From: an uncultured Clostridia bacterium
Lineage (GTDB): Bacteria > Bacillota > Clostridia > Oscillospirales > Oscillospiraceae
Length of the DNA stretch: 42,059 nucleotides
Assembly: GCA_947165825.1 (NCBI GenBank)
Contig: CAMVBX010000003.1
Span: forward strand, 1-42,059
Direction: 5' to 3'
The position numbers were made by a program, and so were the translations under genes. Positions 15,928-25,450 of this stretch are shown here, in pieces. Every line of letters begins with the position of its first letter. The first letter of the stretch is position 1. The notes under the pieces were generated by a model, which had not been told where the DNA came from, searched no databases, and worked only from the letters and a program-made list of their open reading frames with translations.

Positions 15928-18900
15928 ATGAAGAAAATCTGCAAAAAACTGCTCGCACTCCTGCTGGTCCTCGCGCTGTCGGTCCAGATGGGAGAGCTCG
16001 TGCTGGCATCTGCGGCAGAGGAACTCCGCACCGCGCTGGACCCCACCAGCCGGATCGATCTGTTCACCCCGGATGATCTGGCGGAGGGCAATTGGTTTTT
16101 CATTCGCGAGCGCCAGTTTGAGATCGGCGAAAAGAGCGAAGATAAGCTTTATGTGCCGATCCAGCGTGCGGGCGACCTGAGCGAGGCGGCAAGCGTCACC
16201 CTGAAGCTGGCGGACATCACCAGCCATTACGGCGTGAACTATACGGCTGAGATCTTCCGCGTGAAGCAGGAAGCCGTGGCGGAGCTGGGGGAATTCTCCC
16301 TGGTGGACGTTATCTATGAAAACCAGGAGACCGTCGACGAAATCCCGGAGCTCAGCGAGGAAGAGGCGGAAGAGCTCATCGCCCGGCAGGGCGAGGTGGA
16401 CATCACCGACGCTGCCGGGAATCATCTGGGTACGCTCACCGCCGAAGCGGACGAAACGGAAACCGGCGGAGAGACGCTTGAGCTGGTCCTGGAGGAGGTC
16501 GAGCCCGTCGCTGAGGAGGGCGCGGCGCCCGCCGCAGGGGAGCCGAATTCCGCGAACCGTCTGCAGGCGGCCCGGGACGCCTTCACCGGCACGGTCTCCG
16601 ACCGTCAGACGCTGGGGAGCGATATTTCCTGGATGAGCCCCGGCCTCCAGAAGCTCTATGACAACGGTGACGGCAGCCTCCCCCCGGAAGAGCAGGAGGA
16701 AGACCTCCCCAACTCCATCCCCGGCTACCTCTTCAAGCTGGATTACGCGGCGGGGGAGAGCGTGAAGTTCCTCGTCGTCACGCCCCTCTATTCAGAGAAG
16801 GCGGACGGCGACAGCAGCCTGCTGCTCACCCTGGAGGAGCCTGGCGACGGCTTCCAGCTGAACGAGGACTTCTTCACCAGCTACGTCACCATTCAGGATG
16901 AGGATGAGCCGCAGCCGGTCGTCGTGAGCTTTTCCCAGGCGGAATATTTCGCCGAGGACGGCAAGGTTACGCTGACCGTCACCCGCCGGGGCGCGATCAA
17001 CGAGATCGTCACCGTGCAGGTCACAACCTACGATGGCAGCGCCCTGCAGGGCACGGACTATTCCGGCGTGGGCGCGAAGCTCTATTTTCCCATGGGTCTG
17101 GAGAGCCGCACCCTGGAGATCCCCGTAGGCCATAGTACGACGGAGAAGGATTTTTACGTGACGATCACGCCGGTCAGCGAATGTACCGCCGGCCTCGGCA
17201 CCGCCCGGATCGTGATCCCCGCCGTGGAGCAGGGTGCGGAACTGATGCTGGATGACCGCTACCTGGACGAGCCCTTTACGAACGTTACCAGCTTCAACGG
17301 CGGAACGGTCGACGGCAGCAGCGGCACCTTCACCACCGTGGACAAAAAGGGCGAGAACGTCGGCCTCCAGATCGGAAACGGCTGGGGCGATTTCAGCTAT
17401 TTCTATGACGGTGTCCAGCTCGAATGGTCCGCAAAGATATCCTTCGGCTTTGAAGGGCATCTCGAGCTCTATGAAGCCGGCATGTACTATAATGATGAGT
17501 ATAAGTACTGGAATAGTCTTACAACCTCGATCACCGACGTGGATACCGGTACGTTTTCCTCGGCGATCACGGCTATGGTGAGCAACAACGACTTCTCGGA
17601 CGAGGTGGTCGAGTATTACTTCGGACGCGAGCTGAACCCGCACACATACATTTTGCGGGGTTATCCCAGCATGACCAGCTGGATTTCCGATACGGCGACG
17701 GTGACCATGCATGCCCTCACCCCCATCAAGCGGGAATTCAGATTCGAGGTCCTGCCCGCAGACTCGCTGGGGCTGCGGGGCGTCCCGGAGGACGATGAAC
17801 GGCAGATCAACGGCGTTTACATCAACAGCTCCCTGACGGACGCCTCCGTCAGCGTGTTCAGCAACGAATCCTTCGCCCTGACGGCACAGAACGTCAGCGA
17901 GTACAGCCGTTTCGCGGGGATCGATGCCGTCGCGCCGGACGGCTCCACCATCCGCATCGCGAACGCTTCCCCCGGCACCCGCACCATCAACGTGCAGGTG
18001 ACGGAGAGCATGATCAATACGCTGGCCGCCAATGGCTGCATCACCTGGACGGACAACCGCAGGATCAACGAGAAGGCCAAGCTCGGCACCATCAAGATCA
18101 AGCCCGTCTTTGAAAAGATCCCCGCCACGGTCCGGATCGATGAAGGCGCATACGGCTGCTTCGAGGGCTTCGAGGGCGGCGGAGAATACCAGTACTATCT
18201 GGGCGAGCGCATCACCCTCAAGACCGCGCTCAACGAGCGGGGCGTGGCTGCCCATGCCCGGGGCTCCGGCATCGGCTATATCAAGGCCGACGGCAAGGAG
18301 GGGGTGCGTCTGGACCAGTCCAACGATTCCCCCTATCTCAACACGGCCATGACCAAGGTCTTCCTGATCGATCAGCCCTATACCGTCCTCTGGCCGATCT
18401 TTGATACCTCCGGCAACTCGGTCACCGTGCAGGTGAGCGGTGCGGATCTGGAGTATTTCGACACCGGCCGCGGCTTCTTCACCTTGGATACGGGTCCCAA
18501 TTACAACCCGGAGACGGATATCTATACCTACCATATCGCGGACAACGCCATGGTCAACCAGGTGATGCTGCTGACGGCGGAGGTAAAGGATACCGTGCAT
18601 GTTCCCCTGTGGAAGGACGGCCGCAGCGAGGACTGGTACTGCGGCGCCCTCTTCCCCATCCGCGTGGGCACCAGCGCGGCGGAGAACGTGATTACCCTGT
18701 CCGTTCATTCGGACCAGTACAAGCAGCTGAGAGTGATCGCCGCCGGCACCATCGGCGCCCAGGAGATCAACCTGGCCACCGGACGCCCCGGCGGCCGGGT
18801 GGGTACGGCGTCTGACGCACTGATCTACTTCTGCGAAGGCGCCGGGCTCAGCGGCCCGAACGGCGAATTCACCATCCTCCGGTCTCACGTGGTCAGCGGT

Positions 18901-21900
18901 TATCCCGTGCGCTACGCCGTGAGCTACAACGGCGCCCTGACCATTCGGGAGACGAAGGCTCCGGACTTCGATTTCGAGGCGATCGTCCGCGAGGCGGAGA
19001 GCAATCCGGACACCGATTGGGAGGCCTTCTGGGAGAAGTACGTGGACCTGGAGACCTTCGAAATGAAGCCCATCCCCCTGGACATGGGCCTGGTGGAGAT
19101 CCCGTCCTTCTCTACCCTGGGCGCCCACATCACCAACGTCTACGCCATCCAGGACCACCACTATATGTCGGATGTGAAGATCCTGGAAATGAACGGCCAG
19201 AACACGGTGCTGGCCGCCCGGGTCAGCTCCGGCGAAGGCTATATGCTGGATGGCGAGCTGCGGCACGAAAATATCCTGGGCGTGACCTTCTATTTCATGA
19301 ACCCCCTGACCAACGAGCTCCACGGGGAGTTCGAAGCGGCATACGACGAGGAAACGGATACCTGGCGGGTGGACCTGGGGGCCTTCACGCCAAATAAGGA
19401 GGACATGTTTACCTTCGGCGACGTGCTCTATGCGCAGCTCACCACGGATAAGCAGCTCGCAGCCGTCTACGATGCGGAAAGCGGGACCGAAGGCGTCATG
19501 TGCTACGACCCGGTCTCCACAGGCTATGCCGTCATCAGCGATACCGAATACGACCCGATCCTCTTCGACTGGAACCTGCCGGTGGACGCCGAGAGCGTTT
19601 TCGGCCCCGGCGGCGTCGTCGAGCAGGCCGGCGGCGACCCGGCGCTCTGTGTCACGCCCTATGACGAGGCGCTGCTCCAGGAGGGTTCCCGCACCACCTA
19701 CGGGGAGTTCCCCTTCATCGGCGAGCTGAACTTCATTATCACCGTTGCGGCGAAGATCGGTGGGGGAAGCATCGCCGCCCGTGCGGTAGCCGATACGCTG
19801 ATGGCCATCGGCACCGATGACGATGACGAAGGCGATCTGATGAGCGACGAAGGCGAGCTGATGGGCAGTTTCATCGAGGGCAGACCGGTCCGCGTCGGCA
19901 TCGCCATGAAATTCGGCAGTCTGCCCTACGGCGGGACCCGCTTCGTTTTTGCCATGACCTTCACCACGGGCAACGATAACTGGATAAGGCACATGGCGAA
20001 CCCCTGGCAGGATACCGGCGCGGCCGCCCGGTTTTTCTCCAATTCTAACCAAGTCCGGTTTACCCCGGAAAATGATAAAACGCCGAAACAATGGAACAAT
20101 AAGCGAACGAATGCCAATGGGTTCTTCGGAACCGCGCTCTTTTCCCTGACCTTTGCCGTCGGCTTCTATTTGGACTTCGGCTACATCAACATCACCACCA
20201 CCGATGCCGCGGGACACTCCACCGTCGAGCATGACTGTGTTTTCCTGGGCGGCGGCGGCGTTATCGGTTATATCGGCAGTATCCGCAACACAGTCCCCGT
20301 CGCGACCCCGGTCCCCATGTATATCGGCGCGGAGGCGGAGGCCACGATCATGCTCTTCCTGGGCTCCGGTAAAGACCCGAACAAGACCCTTGACCGCTTC
20401 AAGGCGGACCGCGAGCTGGACGGCATGGATTACGGCTTCACCTATCAGCTCACCGGCTCGCTGACCGGCAAGGGCATTCTGGGCGTCGGCTTTGACCAGG
20501 CCCTGGGCCTGCGCGGCAATCTCGGCATGAAGATCGAGATGGTTTACAGCCCCACCTTTGAAAAGTGGTTCCCCCATAACTGGTACTTCACCAAGCGGCC
20601 CTTCAGCTACGGCGCCGGCCTCACCATGTCCGGTTATCTGGACGCGGTGTTCGTGAATATTCCCCTGGCCACCTTCTCCGTACCGATCACCTACCAGGGC
20701 TATCTCCATCTGTTTAACCAGATGCGCATCGGAGCCCGTGTCGTGAACTATGTCCAGGAGGGCGTTAACGACCTGCTGGAGGGCGGCAAAGGAGATCCGG
20801 AGGTTATCCGGCGCTGCACGGAGCTCTGTGATGAGATCCTGCGTAAGATCGAACGTTTTGAAAGCCCGCTGACCACGGCGGATCAGCTGAGAGATTATGC
20901 CCATGAGCATGGCGTGATCAGCTCCTTTGAATACATGGCCTCCCAATCCGCGGAGATCGGCGGTCTTCTGGGTATGGTGGGCAAGCTCCTGGATGACGAA
21001 GAGGCTGCGGCGCCCACCTGGTCCGTCCAGCCCCATACGGCCTCCCGGTGGGTGGCCGGGGAAAACGCGGAGCTGATGTCCGCTTTCTCTCCCGTGGCCT
21101 CCTCGACGGTTGTGGAGGATTCCCGCAGGCAGACCAACGCCCGGCTGATGGACATCGGGGACGGCCGTCTGCTGATGGTGTTCCTGGACGACGATCCAAA
21201 CCGCAGCGAGACCCACGCCAGCGTTCTGAAGTATGCCGTCTATAATTCCGTCACCGGCGTATGGGAGATCCTGCCCACCGTCGTGCAGGACGACGGCACC
21301 GGCGACTATATGCCCGACCTTTGCGACGCGGAGGACGATGTGATCCTGTCCTGGGTTTCCACCGCGCCGGAAAAGCTCCCGCTGAGCGGGGACGATCCCA
21401 CGAACGAGATGGATATGATGGACATCTTCACCCTCCGCGTCCCCAAGTCCGACCTCAATACGGAGTCCGGCTCCATCAGCGCGAGCAATATCTATCAGAT
21501 CACGAACGACACGGTTTACGACTCTCTGCCCAGAGCCGTCTATGACAGCGAGAGCAAGGACGTTCTGGTGATGTACACCAAGACCATGCCGGATACCGAT
21601 TATACCCCCGGCTCCGTGACCCAGAAGGTGGTGGATTATACCGTCGGCGGCGAGAAGGTCTACTCCGTCAACGCCTATATGCTCTATGACGCATCGAAGG
21701 GCGACTGGGCATGGGATTACCTCTATGAGAAGGAGAGCAGCTTTACCGATCCGGAGGCAGAGGCGAACTTCCTGAAAGAATGGGGCGGGCAGCGCTTCGT
21801 CCGCATCAGCATCGACGGGCAATCCGATCCCACCATCAGCGACATGGCCGTCAGCGTCGGCTACAATGGCCTTGCCGTATACGCCTACACGGTGGATAAG

Positions 21901-24762
21901 GATTATGACCTCTCCACCACCAACGATAAGGAACTGTACGTCCAATTCTATGACTTCCGCAATCACGCCACCTATGTCCCGATCCGCCTGACCAACGACG
22001 ACGTCTCCCAGGCCATGCCGGTCCTGACCCGCACCGACGGGGACACCTATCTGTTCTGGCTGGAAAACGGCGATACGCTGAAGTATCTTAACGTCTCGTT
22101 CATGCTCCGGAGCTACACCTATGGTCCGAACGAAGAAAAAATCTACGCGGTCAGGGACGACGGCAGCCTGGCCGAGGGTTACACGATCCCTGTCGGCACG
22201 GTGGACACGCGTACCCTGACGAACGACGAGGGGATGGAAGGCGTGACGGGCTACACCGTCCTGACCAACGAGCGCACGCTGGCCAACGGCGAGAGCTATA
22301 ACGACCTTTACGTCATCTGGACCTCCGGCGAGACCTACGAGGCGGAGGTCCCCGAATCCCGCACCGGCGAGACCCGCACCGAGACCTGCAAGGAGATTTT
22401 CGCTTCCGCCTTCATCCATGAGGACGACCGTGAGCTGGCCGGAGATGGCCTGGTGGAAGCCAGCTGGTCGAAGCCCTACCGACTGACGGAGGACCGCAAG
22501 TACCATGACGGCGTCGCCGCCGCCATCGACAGCAACGGCGATCTGATCCTGGTGCACAATGAATTCGATATGATCTGGCACGGGTACGACGAGGATTGGC
22601 TCGCCACCCATATGCAGGCGGGCGTCGATCAGAACGGACAGACCTATTATGAGGGCGATTGCTATGAGTACACGCCCACGAACCTGGTGATGACCCGCTG
22701 CATCCCCGTGGGTAGCCTGGAGATCAGCCAGCTGCTCGTCTCGGATGAGACCCCGATGCCCGGAGACACCGTCAAGGTGACGGCGGTGGTGGAGAACGCA
22801 GGCCTGACTACCGCCCGCGGCTGCGATGTGCACATCTATGAAACACGAAACGGCGTGCGGGGCAGGGAGCTTACCTCCTTGGTCAGCAGCGATAAGATCG
22901 TCGTCAATACTGCCAGAAAGATCAACTTTACCTGGACGATGCCCGGGAATCTGGAGGGCATCGGCCTTGAGTGCGTCGTCCGTGAGCGCAATCCCCAGAC
23001 CGGCGGCTTCTTCGATCCCGTCACCACGGCGCATTCTCCCTTCGAACTGGCAGCGGAGCTGAGCAGCGAGATCCTGAGCATCACCCAGAAGGGCGACGTC
23101 TTTGAGGCGGAGATCTCCGTCGTCAACGCCGGAAACCTGCCTGCGGAAGCGGGCACGGTGGCCAGGCTATATCTGGAATGCCTCTACGGCAGCCCCAAGG
23201 ACATCTACGGCGTGGATGACACAATCCTGGCCGAAGTCGACCTGTCCGGCCTTGCCGCCGGCGCGGAAAAGCACGAGACCCTGACGCTGAATATCCCGGC
23301 CTCGGTCTTCGACTACTGCGGCTATGACGCCGTGGTCCTCCGGGTATCCTCTCCGGAATTTGCGGAGCTGGATGAAAGCGACCAGTTCTTCGTCTGCCTG
23401 GATGAGCCCATGCAGCTTCAGCTGTGCGACGGCAGCGACAAGGAAATGACCGCTGGTCAGATTGCCGATCTGGACGTGAGCTACGCCCTGAGCCCCTTCA
23501 GGGATGAGAATACCAGCGTGGTCTACACGTCGGAGGATACCTCAGTCGCCGCCATCATCGACGGCAAGCTGGTTGGCGTCAGCGCCGGCACCACCACCGT
23601 CACCGCGACCCTTCTGCCCTTCGGCACAAGCACGTCGGTGCAGGTCAAGGTGACAGAGGCGAAGACTGAGCCCCAGAAGCCCGATCCGGTCCCGTATCCC
23701 CCCGTTTACCCCGCCCCGGGCACCCCCGCGGAACCCAAGGACACCGTCATTGTCACGGAGAGCCAGGTGGACGGCGCTGTTGCCGCGCAGACGGACGGCG
23801 CGGTCACCATCGATCTGAGCGGGGAGAATAAGCGGATCACCACGGCCGTGATCCCCGCGCCGGAGGTCCGGAAGCTGGCGAGCACGGTTGACGCGGGGCA
23901 GCATGTGGAGGTCGCGCTTCCTGCCGGCACCGTAAAGCTGGACAGCAGGACCCTGCAGACGCTGGCCGAGACCGGCAAGGATATTGCGGTGACCGTAAAA
24001 GACAACGGCGACGGAACGCTGACGGTCAAGATGAAGGCCGGCGATCAGAGCATCTCTCCCGTCGTGAAGGTCGCGTTCCCCGCCGCACGCAGCGGGCAGG
24101 TCCTGGTCATCGTGCACCCCAGCGGAGCGGAGGAGATCGTGAAAAAATCCCTGGTGATCAATGGAATGGTCTATGCGGAGATCCCCGCCGGCGTAATGGT
24201 GAAGGTCGCGGACAATCGAAAAGCGTTTGCGGATGTGGCAGCCGACGCCTGGTACAAGGACGCGGTGGACTTCGTATCGAGTCATGAACTGTTCCAGGGC
24301 ACAGACAAAGGCTTCGAGCCGAACGCACCCATGACCCGCGCCATGCTGGCGACGGTGCTGTTCCGCCTGGAGGATGGTACTCCCGCAGGGGAGAACCCCT
24401 TTGCGGATGTGCCGGATGGTGCCTGGTATGCCGACGCGGTGATCTGGGCCGCTGAAACCGGCATTGTGAAGGGCACGGACAAGGGCTTCGAGCCGAATGT
24501 GAACGTCACCCGCGAGCAGTTTGCCACGATGCTTTACCGCTATGTGCAGTATCTCGGCCTGGACGTCAGCACATCGGCTTCCCTGGACAGCTTCCCGGAC
24601 GGCGGAGAGGTCTCCGGCTGGGCAAGAGAGGCCATGCAGTGGGCCGTCGGCATCGGACTTTTCCGGGGTGACGATACCGGCGCGTTGAATCCCAAGAAAA
24701 ACGCAACGCGAGCGGAAGTCGCAACGCTCACGGAGCGTGTGGTGAAGCTGATCGTCATGTAA
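15928..24762 (+). CDS. Giant S-layer-homology surface protein
   Basis: A 2,944-residue secreted protein. AAGGAG precedes the ATG at 15928, and residues 1-30 form a Sec signal peptide (KKLLALLLVLALSVQ, then an Ala-rich cleavage region). Two Calx-beta-like segments follow, one near residues 40-110 and a clear one at about 330-430 (EYFAEDGKVTLTVTRRG, ALQGTDYSG). The middle is unrecognised beta-rich sequence; about 1710-2130 has repeated blade-like strands suggestive of a propeller. CARDB-type domains lie near 2264 and 2379, a Big_2-like Ig domain at 2494-2575, a Pro-rich linker near 2590 and three SLH repeats at about 2766-2944 (FADVAADAWYKDAVDF, FADVPDGAWYADAVIW, WAREAMQWAVGIGLF) that bind the secondary wall polymer. 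Probably an adhesin or S-layer-associated component; no catalytic motif was seen. Confidence 0.93.
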   Translation: MKKICKKLLALLLVLALSVQMGELVLASAAEELRTALDPTSRIDLFTPDDLAEGNWFFIRERQFEIGEKSEDKLYVPIQRAGDLSEAASVTLKLADITSHYGVNYTAEIFRVKQEAVAELGEFSLVDVIYENQETVDEIPELSEEEAEELIARQGEVDITDAAGNHLGTLTAEADETETGGETLELVLEEVEPVAEEGAAPAAGEPNSANRLQAARDAFTGTVSDRQTLGSDISWMSPGLQKLYDNGDGSLPPEEQEEDLPNSIPGYLFKLDYAAGESVKFLVVTPLYSEKADGDSSLLLTLEEPGDGFQLNEDFFTSYVTIQDEDEPQPVVVSFSQAEYFAEDGKVTLTVTRRGAINEIVTVQVTTYDGSALQGTDYSGVGAKLYFPMGLESRTLEIPVGHSTTEKDFYVTITPVSECTAGLGTARIVIPAVEQGAELMLDDRYLDEPFTNVTSFNGGTVDGSSGTFTTVDKKGENVGLQIGNGWGDFSYFYDGVQLEWSAKISFGFEGHLELYEAGMYYNDEYKYWNSLTTSITDVDTGTFSSAITAMVSNNDFSDEVVEYYFGRELNPHTYILRGYPSMTSWISDTATVTMHALTPIKREFRFEVLPADSLGLRGVPEDDERQINGVYINSSLTDASVSVFSNESFALTAQNVSEYSRFAGIDAVAPDGSTIRIANASPGTRTINVQVTESMINTLAANGCITWTDNRRINEKAKLGTIKIKPVFEKIPATVRIDEGAYGCFEGFEGGGEYQYYLGERITLKTALNERGVAAHARGSGIGYIKADGKEGVRLDQSNDSPYLNTAMTKVFLIDQPYTVLWPIFDTSGNSVTVQVSGADLEYFDTGRGFFTLDTGPNYNPETDIYTYHIADNAMVNQVMLLTAEVKDTVHVPLWKDGRSEDWYCGALFPIRVGTSAAENVITLSVHSDQYKQLRVIAAGTIGAQEINLATGRPGGRVGTASDALIYFCEGAGLSGPNGEFTILRSHVVSGYPVRYAVSYNGALTIRETKAPDFDFEAIVREAESNPDTDWEAFWEKYVDLETFEMKPIPLDMGLVEIPSFSTLGAHITNVYAIQDHHYMSDVKILEMNGQNTVLAARVSSGEGYMLDGELRHENILGVTFYFMNPLTNELHGEFEAAYDEETDTWRVDLGAFTPNKEDMFTFGDVLYAQLTTDKQLAAVYDAESGTEGVMCYDPVSTGYAVISDTEYDPILFDWNLPVDAESVFGPGGVVEQAGGDPALCVTPYDEALLQEGSRTTYGEFPFIGELNFIITVAAKIGGGSIAARAVADTLMAIGTDDDDEGDLMSDEGELMGSFIEGRPVRVGIAMKFGSLPYGGTRFVFAMTFTTGNDNWIRHMANPWQDTGAAARFFSNSNQVRFTPENDKTPKQWNNKRTNANGFFGTALFSLTFAVGFYLDFGYINITTTDAAGHSTVEHDCVFLGGGGVIGYIGSIRNTVPVATPVPMYIGAEAEATIMLFLGSGKDPNKTLDRFKADRELDGMDYGFTYQLTGSLTGKGILGVGFDQALGLRGNLGMKIEMVYSPTFEKWFPHNWYFTKRPFSYGAGLTMSGYLDAVFVNIPLATFSVPITYQGYLHLFNQMRIGARVVNYVQEGVNDLLEGGKGDPEVIRRCTELCDEILRKIERFESPLTTADQLRDYAHEHGVISSFEYMASQSAEIGGLLGMVGKLLDDEEAAAPTWSVQPHTASRWVAGENAELMSAFSPVASSTVVEDSRRQTNARLMDIGDGRLLMVFLDDDPNRSETHASVLKYAVYNSVTGVWEILPTVVQDDGTGDYMPDLCDAEDDVILSWVSTAPEKLPLSGDDPTNEMDMMDIFTLRVPKSDLNTESGSISASNIYQITNDTVYDSLPRAVYDSESKDVLVMYTKTMPDTDYTPGSVTQKVVDYTVGGEKVYSVNAYMLYDASKGDWAWDYLYEKESSFTDPEAEANFLKEWGGQRFVRISIDGQSDPTISDMAVSVGYNGLAVYAYTVDKDYDLSTTNDKELYVQFYDFRNHATYVPIRLTNDDVSQAMPVLTRTDGDTYLFWLENGDTLKYLNVSFMLRSYTYGPNEEKIYAVRDDGSLAEGYTIPVGTVDTRTLTNDEGMEGVTGYTVLTNERTLANGESYNDLYVIWTSGETYEAEVPESRTGETRTETCKEIFASAFIHEDDRELAGDGLVEASWSKPYRLTEDRKYHDGVAAAIDSNGDLILVHNEFDMIWHGYDEDWLATHMQAGVDQNGQTYYEGDCYEYTPTNLVMTRCIPVGSLEISQLLVSDETPMPGDTVKVTAVVENAGLTTARGCDVHIYETRNGVRGRELTSLVSSDKIVVNTARKINFTWTMPGNLEGIGLECVVRERNPQTGGFFDPVTTAHSPFELAAELSSEILSITQKGDVFEAEISVVNAGNLPAEAGTVARLYLECLYGSPKDIYGVDDTILAEVDLSGLAAGAEKHETLTLNIPASVFDYCGYDAVVLRVSSPEFAELDESDQFFVCLDEPMQLQLCDGSDKEMTAGQIADLDVSYALSPFRDENTSVVYTSEDTSVAAIIDGKLVGVSAGTTTVTATLLPFGTSTSVQVKVTEAKTEPQKPDPVPYPPVYPAPGTPAEPKDTVIVTESQVDGAVAAQTDGAVTIDLSGENKRITTAVIPAPEVRKLASTVDAGQHVEVALPAGTVKLDSRTLQTLAETGKDIAVTVKDNGDGTLTVKMKAGDQSISPVVKVAFPAARSGQVLVIVHPSGAEEIVKKSLVINGMVYAEIPAGVMVKVADNRKAFADVAADAWYKDAVDFVSSHELFQGTDKGFEPNAPMTRAMLATVLFRLEDGTPAGENPFADVPDGAWYADAVIWAAETGIVKGTDKGFEPNVNVTREQFATMLYRYVQYLGLDVSTSASLDSFPDGGEVSGWAREAMQWAVGIGLFRGDDTGALNPKKNATRAEVATLTERVVKLIVM

Positions 24763-24769
24763 GGGTAAA

Positions 24770-24842
24770 CGCCGGCAAAAAGCCAGGATAATTGCCGGCG
24801 GGCCCTGTTTCGCCGCAGCCCCAAATGGGGCTGCGGCGAAAC
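24770..24842 (+). terminator. Two hairpins after the surface-protein gene
   Basis: CGCCGGCAA (24770-24778) pairs with TTGCCGGCG (24792-24800). Then a perfect 16-bp stem, 24807-24822 with 24827-24842 around loop AAAT, follows. There is no T-tract, but the second hairpin is very stable and symmetric, so it may stop transcription from either side. Confidence 0.6.
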
Positions 24843-25238
24843 GATTCCCGGTATTTGGGGGAGCGGATCTCCAGAGCCAGTCTGCGGACTATCCCGGGAA
24901 AGACGGGCGGTTCCTGTAGGCTGCAGTGCTTGCACTCGCTGCTTTTCATGCTATGCACACGAATCAAATGTGCGCTTTCTGGCTTTTGGTTGCAGAAGCG
25001 TTATTCGTTATTCCAAGAATAAGCTGCATGCGTGGACGTGTTGGATTATCATGTGCTGTGAGAACGGATCATGCAGAAAATGTGTGGCTACAAAACGGCT
25101 ACAGAAACTTCAAAGACGCCATAAAAAGCTTGGAATACGTGGAATTTGTGGACGAAAAGCGTATTATCAATGCGGTTTTTCACGAGAAATCAAGGTCGTC
25201 AAGTCGAGTGGGAATGATACCGAATTGCTGACAAGTGC
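24843..25238. other. Intergenic stretch, decayed sequence with paired GGCTACA site
   Basis: No convincing gene. Short overlapping open frames exist in two plus-strand frames (about 24926-25231 and 24970-25356), neither with a ribosome site or a recognisable domain. GGCTACA occurs twice in direct orientation at 25086-25092 and 25097-25103, a layout repeated at 27146-27163 beyond the Nudix gene. Base composition turns AT-richer here than in the surface-protein gene. Confidence 0.5.
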
Positions 25239-25428
25239 CCGGGAACCGTTGTATACCAACGGTTCCCGGCGTTTTATATGTTCCGCATTTTCGGTTTGCA
25301 ACACGCTTTCCCGAAAGAGTACTTTGCAGCAGATGGAATCGTACCGGTGGCTTTGAGATTAAGCCTGTATTTGAAACATTTACGAAAGAGCCAGCTTCCC
25401 TTGCAATGAGGGTAAGCCGGCTCTTTTT
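25239..25428 (+). repeat. Dispersed hairpin repeat, copy 1
   Basis: The unit begins with a perfect 13-bp stem (25239-25251 with 25257-25269, loop TATAC), passes through TTTGCAGCAGATGGAATCG and ends with a terminator-like hairpin (25385-25397 with 25414-25426, then Ts). The last 100 nt are about 85 percent identical by eye to 31825-31918, and the first 110 nt resemble 33991-34110. The end hairpin points at the 3' end of the minus-strand Nudix gene and may end transcription from both sides. Confidence 0.75.
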
Positions 25429-25450
25429 GGCACGAAATCTTCTCAATATG

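Noticed and set aside
16792..23034. A 2,080-codon open frame on the minus strand opposite the surface-protein gene
   Set aside because: It follows the third-position GC bias of the plus-strand gene, is full of His/Gly/Asp low-information sequence, has no domain and lies wholly inside a protein with clear domains.
24926..25356. Two overlapping plus-strand frames of about 100-128 codons as genes or an integrase remnant
   Set aside because: No ribosome site, no catalytic residues of a tyrosine recombinase, and part of each is the dispersed repeat.
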